This document shows, in pieces, positions 23,641-37,049 of a stretch of 64,000 bases of DNA. The notes beneath the pieces were generated by a model. The model made no database searches and was not told the DNA's origin. It saw nothing but the letters and a program-made list of their open reading frames with translations. Positions within the stretch are counted from its first letter, which is position 1. Every line of letters starts with the position of its first letter. This stretch comes from Hydractinia symbiolongicarpus (taxonomy: Eukaryota > Cnidaria > Hydrozoa > Anthoathecata > Hydractiniidae), in the NCBI RefSeq assembly GCF_029227915.1, contig NC_079881.1:7130001-7194000 (forward strand). The letters are read 5' to 3'. Position numbers and translations under genes: made by a program.

Positions 23641-26383
23641 TCACAACCACGAATCGTTTGACTGAAAACTGCTTTCTGTAGAACATTGTGATTGTTTGAG
23701 ACGATTCGTTGAGCTGTTTTGACTCAAATGCCAAGAGGGGAGGTTTTCGTTAGCACATTGTAAATCACGTTGACAGATCAACAATCGAATTTTAGGTCCA
23801 AACAAACCAACCAGCGTGATATAACCTATAACAATGCAGATACCGCTCATAAAATATTCCCTTAAATAATCTCTGTTTGGTAAAAGAAAGTAGGCAGGCA
23901 CAAAAATGGACCATGCAACGCAAGTTATGTAAAGCGAGATCCCAATATACTTTGCTTCGTTGTAGTTCTTTGGATAGTGTCTTGTTTTGAAGGCAAGAAC
24001 AGTGCATGCAAGCATAAAAAAGACACTAATAGCTAAGTTTAGAAGCAACAATAAAGGGCTTGCGGTATCTTTACAGCTTAGCGTGATGTAACTCTTGTGA
24101 CTAGAAATAATTTGTATTGGTTGTGGAACATTTGATATAAACCATACTGCCATTAATGCTATTTGAACGGAAACAATAATGGAAGCTGTAATCAGTAATG
24201 ATCTGGAGCTTACCATTACCGGTTTAGTTACCGATTTGGTAGCATGATTAAAAATCCGGTATATCCGATTGACTTTTAAAAACAAAGGAGCGTAACAGCA
24301 CAAAAACGCCACTCCCGGCAATCCTTCACGTACGATGCATACGAACAGTGTTGGTCGTACGAGAAATATGATTGGACAGGAAAGCACAAGAAATATACCC
24401 ATCAGCATCATATAGCATAAATCACGACCGGATGCACGGATAATACGGAAGCTGTCATATTTGATGAAAAAACCAACAACGCTCAAAACTAAGCAATGTC
24501 CAATAACACAAATAATAACAACGACATAAGGTAGAACACTGGTGTCAAAATCAATAAATTTTACTGGTAGCTTTAAGCATATATTCCGATTGATTTGTGC
24601 TTTTTCTGTTTCCTTGCAAGGGTGACACGTGTCATTTACCACAATTGTATTCCGTGGACATATTTGGCACCTCCAGCAACATCTTGATATTTGAATGTTT
24701 GCATCTCTGTCTTTGATAAAGCCTGGTGGGCAATCACTACTGCAAGTAGCTTTCATTGCGGACAGATTTTGATTGTTATATAGAACTAGCTTTGAAATTT
24801 TATTTGCATCACCGTAGTAAGTCACCCAACGACCTATTAATTGGTTTTCGAATGAACCACTGTTGTTGGTAAACTGATGGAAATCATATTTTATAGCGAG
24901 TTGTGGATCAAAACTGTCTACCAATGGACTGTTGTCTAAGATTTTCCCATCTTCAGTCACATGGAGATAATAGATTGCAATTATGTACAACTGTATATCA
25001 TAATATTTAAGATCTCTTTTTGGGTGTAAAGTACAAGTGTCATTTTTAATAAAATCTGTACCACTCCGACAGGCATGTTGTATCAAATATTTAACTATTT
25101 CACCAATAGAATGCGCTGCATTCACAACCAGTGACACCGGGCTCAAAGGAAAATAGTGCTTATCTGACAACTGTTCCTTGTCAGAGCAGTTCCTATCATA
25201 CTTTCGGTTTGTACTATACTTAAGATTGCAGGAAAATACGTCCTGCCAATATTTTTTGAAATAATCTGCAGACGTATTTGAAGGTCTTTGATTTAAAAAA
25301 TATTTCTTCAACCCTTTTACTTTGGGGTAATTTACATCTAAGCTAATTACCCCTAGCGCACTATGTTCCACTCCATGCGTAACTTCAAAAAAGTTAGTAC
25401 ATCCGTACATGCACAAGATATAAAACCGGCCTCTTAAGTTCAATTCTCCAATAGCTTTGAACATATTTCTAGAGTCTCTTAAAGTGGTAAACAGGATTAA
25501 AACTTTAATTCTAGTGTATCTATTCAAACGATTCAAAATGTCATTATAGTCATCTTTCGTTCCGTTTGAAGGGATATTTAAATTCATACTCAAGCAAGCA
25601 TCAATTGAACTCAACTTGTTTACGAATTTGGCACCTTCTCTTTGTCCGTCATTACCATATGAACCAACAACCCCTACGTAATTCCATTTAATTTTCTTTA
25701 GAAATTCTAGAGCTGCATCAATGCGGTAAGAGTCAGATGGTACTGTTCGAAGCATATTTCCTTTGGACATACCATGATTGGCAAATTCGCTATATGTTGC
25801 ACCATAGCTTATTGATAAAATTTTAAATGTGCTTGTCAGAACGGTTGCTGTATAGGATGTTTCGGATGAAAAAGGACCAATGACGAAAGCACCACTGTCT
25901 AAAAATGCTTTTAAGAAACCTCTATTTACTTCATCTCTATTATTGGCGTCGATTATTTCATAGTCGAAATTATAGCCATCTGAGGTTTTGTTGTTTAAAT
26001 GTTCGATAGCATATTGCATCGCCATTGCCATCATGAATCCAGATTGATAATTCAGTTTGCTTTCTTCGTTCCATATTGGCATTATTCCCACTATTTTGAA
26101 AGTACCTTTACCTATGACGACAAAAGATAGATAAATTATAACGCTAAAAATACATAATTAAAGTTTCCAAACATGCCTACGATAGAAAACTCTCATGATT
26201 AATTTGATAGATATATGTACGAAACAGGCTTTGCAATAATAACTTTTGAATTGTCCATGTTCAGTGCGTGATAACGCATTTAGGCGCATGTTAACACAAG
26301 TTTAAAAAATGTGTATTACCTGGAAATAATTGGGCCCATACACTACTAACTGACATAAACGTCAGCACTGCCATAGCATGCAT
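23641..26383 (-). CDS. mGluR-like class C G-protein-coupled receptor, complete
   Basis: The CDS is join(26383..26320, 26111..23641) on the minus strand, 844 aa. Exon 1 (64 nt) encodes a signal peptide beginning MHAMAVLTF and ends in phase 1 before GTAATA. Exon 2 opens with GT after ATAG, giving Gly and then KGTFKIVGIMP. The intron is only about 210 bases. The Venus-flytrap domain contains IGPFSS, SYGAT and LCMYGCTN. The cysteine-rich domain is complete (CSSDCPPG, CCWRCQIC, CHPC). The seven-helix region carries RASGRDLCY, the TM3/loop-2 Cys pair and FKTRHYPKNYNEAK. The tail is short and Ser-rich. This is one of four complete paralogues in the block; it differs from its left-hand neighbour by Gly in place of Ser in the SYSAT motif, at the putative ligand wall. 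A plasma-membrane receptor; ligand unknown. Confidence 0.88.
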
Positions 26384-27559
26384 TTCTAGCTTTCAATAAT
26401 TCCACCAGCCTACACAAATATATCAACATATCATTAGGATGAATGGGCAATTGAGAGTAGCAAAATGTCTCATTTTTCATTTTTTAAAAGCACAACACAA
26501 AAAATGGGGACTGCTATTTAAAGAAAGCTAATGAGTAACAAAAAGCTTGCAAATATTTGAAGCAAGTGTATATACGTACTGCCTAAAGTTTTATTAGGAA
26601 CATTTAAACCAGCTAGTCGTGTTCACTTGATTACAAGATTTTAATAGTCCTTTATCTAAATTATACTACAATTTATACGTTTTGTTAATTTAAATTTGTG
26701 ATGTAAGGATTGCAATACGCTCATCTTAGTTACTGAACTGATTATTTGTATACCAAAAGCAATTTTTAAAAGTGTGTAACATTTGTACTTTCTTTCTTTT
26801 TTTTTTACGTACATATCATTTGCTTTTATTTTACTTTAAATATCAAATTGACCTATTGATGACCTATTGATGTGTCGATTAATTATCTTCATTCTCAGTC
26901 GTCTGATTACGGTTTCTACTCTAGATAGCGACTAGTTTTGTTTGTTTGTTGTTTGCTTGTTTGTTTTTATCTAAGTTACATAAATATTTCTTACGCATTT
27001 CTACAAAAAGAACCATTGCTAATGGATGTTAGATATATATCGATTACTATTAAATTTATTATTATATCTCAGCAATTCTTTCTAGTATTTCACTGGAATA
27101 AAGACTTACCTACATTCGCTGAACAAGGATTGTGTAGTAGAAGGATGGTCATGTAATTTACATATATACTCTCGCTTGAAGATGCGTGTTTCTTTTTTTT
27201 GATCAAAAAGAGTATTACTCATGCAGAAAACTCATAGAATGAATGATTTAACATTGACCGTCATGTCAAAGGACAAATGTCATTTCACATCTGTTAAAGC
27301 TGTTTTGACATGGCAGGTCTATTCATGTTATATATATCACTTGTTAGGTAATGCATAAAAACCATTCGTGAGTAGAAGGAGAGTTTTTATCCAAATAGTT
27401 TATTGAGAGTATCTCTCAGTAGCGGAAAAGTTATGCCGGTGTTTTACAATTAAAATAATCAGGTGCAACTGAATGATAAAGCGTCGAGGTTCAATGATTT
27501 GCCATTTTGTGAATAGGTTCAAGAATACTAATAAATGCCTTTTCTACACATGTAACTTA

Positions 27560-28110
27560 TGTACGACTCAAATACGACTCACACAACTCAAATACCACTC
27601 ATACCTTATCGGTAAAAAAGTCGGCAAAACAATTAGTCAGCAAAAATAAAAAGTCGGCAAAAATATTAGTCACTTGGACAAAATTAAGTCACTTTTTGCC
27701 GACTAAATTTTTGAATTTAGTCACTAATAAAGAATAATTGTATAAAACTGATAAAAACTAGCAACAAGGAAGAAAAACAGGAAAAAAGGTCGTCGGAAAA
27801 AAAAATAGGTCGGTAATAAAAAAGTCAGCAAAAATTTTAGTCGGCAAAAAATATTAGTCACCTAGCCAAAATTTAGTCACTTTTTGCCGACTTCTTTTTT
27901 ACCTATAAGGTATATCACTCATATGTTACTCTTAAAATACCACTCAAATATCTGTCAAATAGCAATCAAATGCATCTCATAAAACATTCATTTGCTACTC
28001 GTATAACATTTATACCACTCAAATATCAATCAAATACCAATCAAATGCATCTCATAAAACATTCATTTGCTACTCATATACCATTCATATATTACTCACA
28101 CACCAGCATC
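27560..28110. repeat. Short tandem-like array of ACTCAAATACC-type words
   Basis: Words such as CTCAAATACCACTCAT recur on both sides of the inserted MITE. To the right, a block of about 75 bases beginning CAATCAAATGCATCTCATAA occurs twice (about 27,964 and 28,040) with few changes, so the array has grown by local duplication. Confidence 0.6.
27601..27913. mobile_element. MITE with long inverted ends, about 313 bp
   Basis: The left end ATACCTTATCGGTAAAAAAG and the right end CTTCTTTTTTACCTATAAGG-TAT are inverted copies, continued inside by GTCGGCAAAA against TTTTGCCGAC. The interior is built of AGTCGGCAAAAA/TTAGTCAC words in both directions. It interrupts the ACTCAAATACC array, so it inserted after the array formed. 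Confidence 0.65.
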
Positions 28111-28997
28111 AAGTGACATTGTGCAAAGTTTAACATTTTATACAAATTGTTAATAAAAAACGCTTACTAATTTTTTTGAACTTGTCTGATTTGTTCATAT
28201 GAAAGTTCAGTCACGCGTTGTTATTGTCAACTATACTTTACAGGTTACTCTAAAATAAAGCAATCCATTCTTTCTTTATGCTACGTAATTTTTGTTTTCA
28301 CTATATCAGAAGCTATGCTGAAAATATTCTACATTTGGAACACATAAATCAACAGCTTCCAATCAGTTATAATTATGCACAGACTTAGTTGCATTTCCTG
28401 ATTAAAGCTTTATAGTTTGCAAAGGAATTTTCAATGTCTTTGAAGTTTGTTGGCAAAAAGCTGTAATCGTTACACTGTTACATTTTTGCAGATATGATGT
28501 TAAAGTTTTGTACCTTACAAACAAAGGCCAAAATCTAAAATTTTTTTTTTAATATATATATTTCAAGATTTTTTGTTTTTCCTCAGCAAAAGCAGCATAC
28601 TTACCAACATTTGTATTTTCTTGACTGCTATGTTAAACGATACATCTCTAGAACAATGCCACCAATTGAAGTCAGTAGATAATAGCTAATATGTTGTACC
28701 TTCCACTCAGGTTTTTGTACATTTTTAAAGTGCAATTAGAATTTACATTTAAGCACAGGCTAAAAGAAAAATGATGAAATTTATTCTGAAGCAATAAGAA
28801 AATCCCAAACTATGTAGTCGTTGTCATTACAGTTGTAAATCCATATTTTCTGGTGTCAGTGTCAGAAAAATGTCAATTTTTTTGTGAAACGTTTTAGGAC
28901 TTCCTCCAGTTTCGGATCATCATTTACCTGACTGGTTACACAGCTACAGATAAAGAGCACTTTATGTCTTCACACCAACCAGTTTATGCTTACATAT

Positions 28998-29711
28998 TAA
29001 CCTTATTCGATGCAGCGGGAGCGGATTCCGTACCCCTTTCTCTCTGACGGTTTTTTTAATACATTTTTTATGCTATGTTTGATGGCAATATTTATCTATT
29101 AGACAATTGCGTGCCAATTTTTTGGTCCCATAAATCTGAGGCTATTAGTCGAAACTACACCTAAAAGTCTCTATGAGAGATCCTTATTATCAAGAAAATA
29201 TAATAACTTGATAGGATTATCCTTAGAACTTACAATACAACACACCTTTATTTCATCAGGTAGAATTCTTTTGTATGTTTTGGACTCGTGGTAATTCCGA
29301 TTTCCTGATTTTTCGGATCTTACCCGAAAATCGGGAAAAACCGGATTTTCGGGCAATTTCTGGATTTTTTCAGGAAAACTATGCAAACACCCGAATATGC
29401 GTTAAATAACTTTTACTTGGCTTTCATAAACTGCAAACAGAATGTGAAAATTCGTTCTAGAACTAAAGTAATTGAATTTTAAGTACATAGCGGGATTATG
29501 ATCAATTCTAAAACTTTCGTTGACGTCACCAAAAAGGTGCTGACATAAGCAAAAATTTATTTTGTTCCTTTTAAGACGTACTATCGTTATGGCAAGTTTG
29601 ATTCAATTTGGAGAAGCCTATAAAACGTTTTATCATCTCTTTCGAGAAATTTTACCGGAGGTAAAAAATATGGACAGAGCTTGCGAGGTCGATACGCTGA
29701 CCGAGGGTAAT
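28998..29711. mobile_element. piggyBac-like MITE, copy 1
   Basis: It begins TTAACCTTATTCG and shares with copies at about 51,900-52,580 and 53,868-54,296 an interior of three blocks: a TCTATTAGACA..GGTCCCATA block, an inverted motif around CCCGAAAATCGG, and a GACGTCAC..GTGCTGAC..ACGTACTAT block. Its right end (GAGGGTAA) is worn. The TTAA ends and CCCTAT-type termini seen in the better copies are typical of piggyBac elements. Confidence 0.45.
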
Positions 29712-31030
29712 ATTTTTCGGAAGGGATAGATAAAACAGATTATATTGTATTTATTAACTGATAGCACTTTTGTTTGGGTTTGTAGAAACCAGGATTATTT
29801 TCTAAAGTTTTACTTATGAGACATGGTTGTAAAAACAAGGTTTTGTTAAAAAAAGAAAACGTTCGTTCGATTTGAATTTTGTTGATTCAAATTTTCAAAA
29901 CAAAACATCGAATAACCGTGTACAGAATCTTCTAAAATGTTTTTGAAACAAAGTTTATTCTTCGTCAGAGAAAGAATCTATAACACAAATTCGACGTCAT
30001 TTTGCTTGTTGATCATTGAGTTGATTAAAAACGTAATATGTTTTTAATATGTTAATTATCAACATTTCTTTCTGTTTTTCTGGCGGAGTGGTTCGAGATT
30101 TGAATTTTACTACAACTTGATTTTTAAATCAGTATTTAGCTATGTTTTAATTCTCCAGCAACTTATTTGTTTACATTTATAGCTACCATTATGGCTGCTA
30201 TAAGGTTAAAATTTATACTGTATAAAGCCTGAGTAAAGGTTTTTCGGCCATTAAGCGCTGCGATTTCCCGTATAAAACAATTGAAAATAGCTATCAGTCA
30301 ATAACATGCTGTATTGCTTTGGCTCGTTATTTTTTGTGTTCACAATTTTTAAGTGTCTTTATAATCTTTGCGGCTGATGTGTTTACTCGAATGACCTAAT
30401 TGATTGTCATGTCATAACCTGGCTAAAACAAATGAGAAAGAAAAAGTAAAAATACATCAACATAATTAATATTATTTTTCTATTCAAAAAATCTAAGCTT
30501 CAATATAACAATAAAGCATTTACATCACAAATATTTTTATAAATATTTTTATTAAAAAATCTAGTTTTGTTTCCACTAGGAAAGAATCAGTCTGCCAAAA
30601 TAACAGCCGAATCGGAAGAGTGTAGTAAAATTCAAACTTGTCTGCTGGATCATGTTAAAATCAGGCTTTCGAAAATTATTGGTGACGCCCACGTCTGAAT
30701 GAAGACGCACGCACAAGTAAACACAGAGAGTAAACACGAAAGAGATGTATAAAATAGCTAAGCTAATAGAATAGAAAGGAAGAGGTATTAAAAATTAAAA
30801 CTAATAATGAATTATTGACCATATTTTACTTTTAAAAAAATCTTTACGGCTTAATTTTTTTTTAAATAAACGCTTCTATGCACAAATAAATGTCGGGGGA
30901 TAAAACTTGATAATTAATTGAACGCCCAGATTTACAACGCTTCGACAAATGTAAAACCAAGTAGTCCCTGCAAAGTTTTTAATTTTAATTTCAACATTTC
31001 AAATTATCATATCTGATTATTTTCTTGATA

Positions 31031-34000
31031 TCAAAGTAGTGCGTCTGTTAGTTGTCCATCAAAAGTTATTTCAACATTTCCCGTCGTATCTTGAACAGAG
31101 TTTGAGATCATAGCATCAGTTGCCATACGATATGTTTCAATGGTTGTGGCTTTTATGTGTACACCCTCTGAAACGCTCATTTGATTCTCTGCTGCTGTGT
31201 CTGCCTCATCTGTTGGTGCAATAATAAAGGATTTACCTCGATTTGTAATAACAGATTTGCTTTGACTTAAATTCCATGAGGGCGCGCTATTATTATCAGG
31301 TTTTAAATGTTTCTTATTGGCTAACATGTTAATTCGATAACCAAATATACCAATCAGCGTGATGAAACCTATTGCAATGCAAATCCCGCACATAAAGTAC
31401 TCCCTGACAAAATCATTCTCTGGAAGCAAAAAATAGGCTGGGATAAAAACTGACCAGGTTATGCAGGTGATGTACAATGTAACACCAATATGTTTAGCTT
31501 CGTTGTAGTTCTTCGGAAAGTTGCGAGTCTTAAAAGCAAGCACGGTACATGCCAGGATGAAAAAAACACTAATGAATAAGTTCAGACACAACCAGATTGG
31601 ATTTCTATCCCCTGTGCAATGCATTGTGATATGTTCTCTAATGGTTGAAATATGTGCAATCGGTTTCGGCAAGTTTGTAAGACACCACACTCCCATGATA
31701 GCGACCTGTGCCAACACCACTGCAATAGCTGATAATAGCAATGATCTGGAGCTTACCATCGTCGGACGCTTTACAGTTTTCTCAGCATGTGTGAAAATAC
31801 GGTATATTCGATGTACTTTAAGAAACAATGGTACGTAGCAGCATAAAAATGATACTCCTGGTAGAGAGGAACGAAGTAAGCATATAGCAGGTGTTGGTTC
31901 ACATAGGAATAACAATGGACTAACAAAAATAAAAAATATTCCTATTAAGATCATGTAGCACAAATCTCTTCCTGACGCTCTTATGATTTTATATTTGTCA
32001 TATATGACGTAGCACAATACAACGATAATTGTACTCGATATTCCAATAATGCAGATAATTATTATAATACTGGGTGCAGCATCTTGATCAAACTGAATTA
32101 CCTTTACTGATAACGGAACACAAGCATTAAAAAAACGATTAGGATTTTCTGTTTGTTTACACGGTCTGGTAAAGTTATATATAATTATATGATTATTAGG
32201 GATTTTTTTGCAGCTCCAACAACATTGTGCTTTCTCAATCTCCTTGTCTGGCTTGGCTATTTTCCCCAATGGACACTTGTTACTGCACTTGCTCTGCATA
32301 GACCTTTTTATTGATGAACTGCTATGTGTTGTTATCAGTTGACCTTTTCTGGTCTGTAGTAAATTTTCTGCCGTTTTTCTTTTGTCACTTTTGATTTTCC
32401 AAGTCGCAACTAATTTGTTGTTTCGGTGTTTGGTATACTGATTAATATCATATTGAATATATTGATCCTTGTCCTTTTGTATTGTGCCGTCAGCAGAGGA
32501 AAAAACTTCTCCAAGATAGTTAAAGATAGCACGATTCTTTATAAATGACTCCAGGAGCGTTATGTTAAAGTAGTGCATTTGAGAAAGCACAGAATATGAT
32601 AAAGTCAATATATCTTCGATGACTTCAACAGATAGTACAGCTGTATGAACAGAGGTTGACGAGGCATAATGTTTATCTGATAGTGTTTCATTTCCACTAC
32701 AATTTTTCTTGAATAGATTGCTAGAATCAAGGTTGCATTTGAATATAATTTCCCAGTAGTGTTTAAAATAATCAAATAAATTCGATTTTGGGTTTTGTTG
32801 TAAAAAGTATTTCTTAAATCCATCTACCTCCTTATATCGCAAATCAAGACTTAACACGTCCGCTACAACATTTGCTAAGCTTTTAGCCACTTCAACGTAA
32901 TCTGTGCAGCCATACATGCATAGAATGTAAAATCTTTCTGACAAATTTCTTCTTGACATTGTAAAAAGTAAATGTCGAGAATCTAAGGTTGTTGTAAACA
33001 TCACAAGAACTTTTAATCGTTTGTCACGATTTAAAGAATCGACTGCATCAAAATAGGAACTCTTTGTTGTATTTTTTGGTAAATTGATACTTTTTGCTAG
33101 GCAAATACCAAGTTTTTTTAATTGCAATATAAATTTAGATCCATCTCTAACACCATCATAGTTGTAGGAATTAATAACGCCTACATAATTCCATTCCATT
33201 TCTTGGATAAAATCTAAAGCCGCCTGAATGCGATACCAATCTGACGGTATAGACCGTAGCATATATGAATTACCCAAGCCATGTTGAGGGAAATCGGTAT
33301 AGGATGCAGAATAAGAGATAGTAGCTATTTTGAATACAGATGTTAGTATACTAACTAAATACGAAGTTTCTGATGAATACGGTCCAATAAAGAAAGTTGC
33401 ACCCTCCCTAAAAGAAACTAATGCAGCACGAAATACTTGAATGTTATCTTGACAATCAAGTATCTGTAACTTTACTTGATAGCCATAGTTTGTAAAAAAA
33501 GTATGATTTAAATTATGAACACGATATTGAATTGCCAGAGTCAACATGACTCCAGATTGAATTTTCAAATGGTTGTCACGATCTCGCGTTTGGACCAAAG
33601 CAGCTACAACGATTGTTTTTGTATCTAAAAATTAAATGTAATAAGTATATTATTATTATTCCGAATATTGATACAGGATATAGCCACTTTAGCATTTGTT
33701 GCCCCCTAGCTGTGGTGAAGACACGAAGCGAACTCCATAACCACAAGGCCACAAGCCACATAAAACTTTATAGGAAACTTTGTAGGGAAAAAAAAGAAAT
33801 TAGTCGAGTTTTAACTTTTTATCTGTAAGATTAACTTTTTCCCGAAGTAGCACAGGATGGTCATTTAAATTCTATTACTAATTAAAGGCAGAACATATTC
33901 CAAATTTATTTTACTTATATTATCAATTTTTTAAAATCATACCGTTAATGAATAGCCTGCTACAAAATTTTGTTCTATCACGCTGTAATCATTGTTTAAA

Positions 34001-34309
34001 AGTAAGTCTCGTAGGAGGCATTAAAAATAAAAAATCGTATGACGGTAACAATAATGCCACAAAACAGTTCCATCCAAATCCCAAATGAGTTAAAAACTTC
34101 CACGCATGCTAACTTAACTATACTGAATTTAAAGATCAGAAATACAATTTATCAAGCAAAAGTTTCACAACCATGCAATTCAGAAAGGGTCTATATAAAT
34201 AACATGATTTTGCTATGTATTGTGCCAACACATTTAAATTACCTGCTTGCAGATCAGCAACCATCAATGAAAGTATGATAGAGATCAGAAGTGAAGCCTT
34301 TATCCCCAT
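31031..34309 (-). CDS. mGluR-like class C G-protein-coupled receptor, long tail, variant cysteine-rich domain
   Basis: The CDS is join(34309..34243, 33624..31031) on the minus strand, 886 aa. Exon 1 (67 nt) encodes a signal peptide beginning MGIKASLLIS and ends in phase 1 before GTAATT. Exon 2 opens after TTTTTAG with AT, giving Asp rather than the Gly of its paralogues. The first 25 residues of exon 2 are also divergent (TKTIVVAALVQ). The Venus-flytrap domain has IGPYSS and SYSAS, with Ser where three paralogues have Thr. In the cysteine-rich domain two cysteines conserved in the complete paralogues are missing: KKI replaces LKC, and NFT replaces the NSC/NDTC position, creating an N-glycosylation sequon. 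The seven helices are normal (RASGRDLCY, TM3/loop-2 Cys, FKTRNFPKNYNEAK). The tail is about 100 aa, twice that of the others, and Thr/Asp-rich. The intron carries a SINE fragment. Confidence 0.87.
33650..33760 (-). mobile_element. SINE fragment in a receptor intron
   Basis: It matches the SINE at 21,261-21,510 at both ends (A-box-like TGGCCTTGTGGTTATGGAG and the CCTGTAT..CGGAATAATAATA tail) but lacks the middle, including the B box. It lies inside the single intron (33,625-34,242) of the receptor gene, in the same orientation as the gene. Confidence 0.55.
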
Positions 34310-35030
34310 TGTATATCGACAATAGTAGCAATTTACCATTAACTAGCTAGCTAGGTAACTTTTCTTAAATCTGTTCCGCATGAAAGCTATATGCTATATT
34401 CTACATTTTTTTTCTTACTTAACTATTTTAGATAAAAAATAATATATCATTTGAAACTTTAAAACCAATATTAAGTACCAGTATACCTTCCTGATAAATA
34501 ATTCTGAAAGATGTCTCATCTGGTGTCACTTTGAATCGCCGGACTTTAAATTATTACTAGGAACAGAAGGATCCTTTAATTAAGTGCGTCTATTAACATT
34601 TTTTCTCCACCCATCAGAAATTACAGCAACAAAACTATAACGAGTGGAACAAGAGTCACATGAGACAATTTCATTCGGACAGGTAATTTAGCTTAAAAGA
34701 CATCTATTGCATCACAATATGTAAAATATTGCACTGAATCGTTATGTATGCAATACAAAAACTATAGATTATTAATGGACCTTTTCTCCGGTGGTGAGGA
34801 GCCTCTTTATTATTTAAGGTTTGATAAAAGATGTATCAGTTATTGCGTTTAAACATGCCAATTCGTTAAATGTTAGAAAACACATAAGACAAGTGGTACT
34901 AGAGTAAAGTATAAGCTAGCTCATGTTGTTCGCACAAGGGTTAGGAGATAATCAAAATAAACTCTGTTTCTATATCTGCTACAACTGTTTTTCACATGAA
35001 AATTACTCCGCGGGTTCACCAATTAGCAAT

Positions 35031-35520
35031 TTAGTTACTCTACGGGGGAATCTGAATGAAGCTGCGCTGAACCATTTTCAACACATAAAATAAGGCTATT
35101 ATTATAGAGAAAGCGTGCCAGCGTTAACGAAACCAAACTTATTTTTTCGGTATAGTTATCCCTGGTCGCGACATATAAATTTTGAACATGATAGTCACTA
35201 GAATAGAGAATAATATTTTAATGTTAAAATGTAATAATATAATAGGAAGAACGTTTTATGAAATTAAAGATATATTTACACAAGGAATATAAACAGAAAT
35301 TAATACACATTAGTCGTTACCCGTTGAACAATCCACGGTTCGCCCGTCTTTTATATTACACGCTATTTTATGTGCCCGTTGCAAGATACTTTTCTTGCGG
35401 ATAGATAGAGAAAATACGGCTATTATTATGGAGGCTAGTCAATTACCCCGTGGAGGAATCCACGATCCGCCGCTTCTATTTGTGCATCCGTAGAACAAAA
35501 TGGGGATCGGCTACCATTTT
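35031..35520 (-). mobile_element. Cluster of miniature Helitron copies
   Basis: On the minus strand, TCTCTATAATAATAGCC-type 5' ends lie near 35,110 and 35,434, and CTAA/CTAG-type 3' ends with a GTGGAT..TCCAC or similar hairpin lie at 35,031, 35,310 and 35,435. The unit 35,310-35,434 is about 125 bases. At 35,434/35,435 one copy's CTAG directly abuts the next copy's 5' end (with CC in place of TC). Confidence 0.45.
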
Positions 35521-35556
35521 AAACAAAACATGTGATTATTAAATACAGAAGGAATT

Positions 35557-35577
35557 TATATATATATATATATATAT
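35557..35577. repeat. (TA)n microsatellite
   Basis: About ten TA units. Confidence 0.75.
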
Positions 35578-36859
35578 TCTTAAATCTGCAAAAATAAATT
35601 TCACATTCTTTTTAATACGGACAAAATCTTATCTTTTGCATTTTACCTTTTTTCTTTTTTGTTTGCCATTTTCCTGTAGATTCATTAAAAAAATCCTCAG
35701 GACATAAGACTACAGCCATTTAGGGATACTGTTTCTTAATTTTTAATTTCGCAATTTCAATGTATTCAATGAATATGCGCTTTCCCAATTGTTTGTACTG
35801 CATTTTTCGCAAGTTTTGATAACTTATTTGCAAACTTTGAATCCACAATCCTCTTCTACGCAAATAAGTTTTTCTCTCAAAGTAGGTAGATATTTTATTC
35901 TGTAGAGAAATGATACTACTGCACACGCTTTACAAACAAAACGAGATTTTTACTTGCTTAATTGCCTAAGTTTCTGTTATTTACAGACAAACATTTTTTT
36001 TGCTTGTTGTCTGTCCAGCTAGGAAGTTCAAAACCACGCGTTTGTTTGGTCAGTTTGCGCGCAAATTAAAATGAAACTTTCTATTTTTATCGTATAAAAC
36101 TTTTAGAAGTAAGAATTATAAGAAGGAAAGTGTTTTTGTTTATAAATCCTGTTGTTTGTTCTTTATCCTTTTTTTTACTTTTCCTACTTCAAGCCGCGCC
36201 TATTGCTTACAAGTTGTAGTGTTATGTTGGGAATGTATATAGAAGGTTTAAGAATGTAAAACAATTACTTTGTATTTATCATCTCTTGTGTTATCATCAA
36301 ACTACTGTACAGTATTGCCATAGCCCAAAATGTAATGCCACAAAATTTGTCAATTGGTAACAGATATTTACAGACATCTAGAACCAAAAAGTTTTTTATT
36401 GGCAATGACTATAAGAATTAAAAGGCTTTAGAAATATAACACATGTGCATCTGCAAAAACAAAAACAAACAAACAAACAAACAAAAAACACAACAACACT
36501 GGAAAAGTAGTTAAGATAAAAAATTATTAATCAGTAAAATATCTTCGTGGTTCATGCAGAAACAACAAAAAATTATTGCAAAAGTTAACGAATTCGCCAA
36601 CAAGTTATATAAGCTCCACCTTTAGTATTCTGTAAAATATACAACGTTAGTGCAGCATTTAATAGAGCGTCATCGAACAAGTTTTTCTCCTCTTATTAAG
36701 ATAAATTATTATTTCACATTTTTACCGTGTTCCGTGATGCGAATAAAATCTTCAACCTATGGTTTCTCCTAAAAGCCTGTAATGACTTTATAGGACTTTT
36801 AAAAAGGTCGCAAATTTAAGAAATTTAAACATGACAAGAGATCACTATTAAGTTTTATA

Positions 36860-37049
36860 CTAGTCGTTAGTCCGTGAAAAAAGCTGCGGTGGATCGCCCA
36901 TCTCGCATCTTTGCCAACTGCTTACATGAAGTAATAGAATTTGTGGGAAGGGGTTATTACTATGAATAAAGGTTCGATTATAAGGGTATTTTCTATAACA
37001 AAACCCCGGTTTTTAAATTTGCTCACATAGAGACAGCGATTATTATAGA
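36860..37049 (-). mobile_element. Short non-autonomous Helitron, 190 bp
   Basis: On the minus strand it opens TCTATAATAATCGCTGTCTC and ends with a worn hairpin region, TTTTTTCACGGACTAACGACTAG. It has the same termini as the other family members and no coding content. Confidence 0.45.

Larger units (their letters stand above)
26384..31030. other. Intergenic, repeat-rich, no gene seen
   Basis: The space between receptor genes. It contains an array of ACTCAAATACC-like short repeats (27,560-28,110) with a MITE inserted in it (27,601-27,913), and a TTAA-flanked piggyBac-like element (28,998-29,711). The rest is AT-rich with no protein-like ORF. Confidence 0.5.

Noticed and set aside
27560-28110. 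CRISPR-like repeat array
   Set aside because: Repeats are short, irregular and without unique spacers, and the genome is an animal's.
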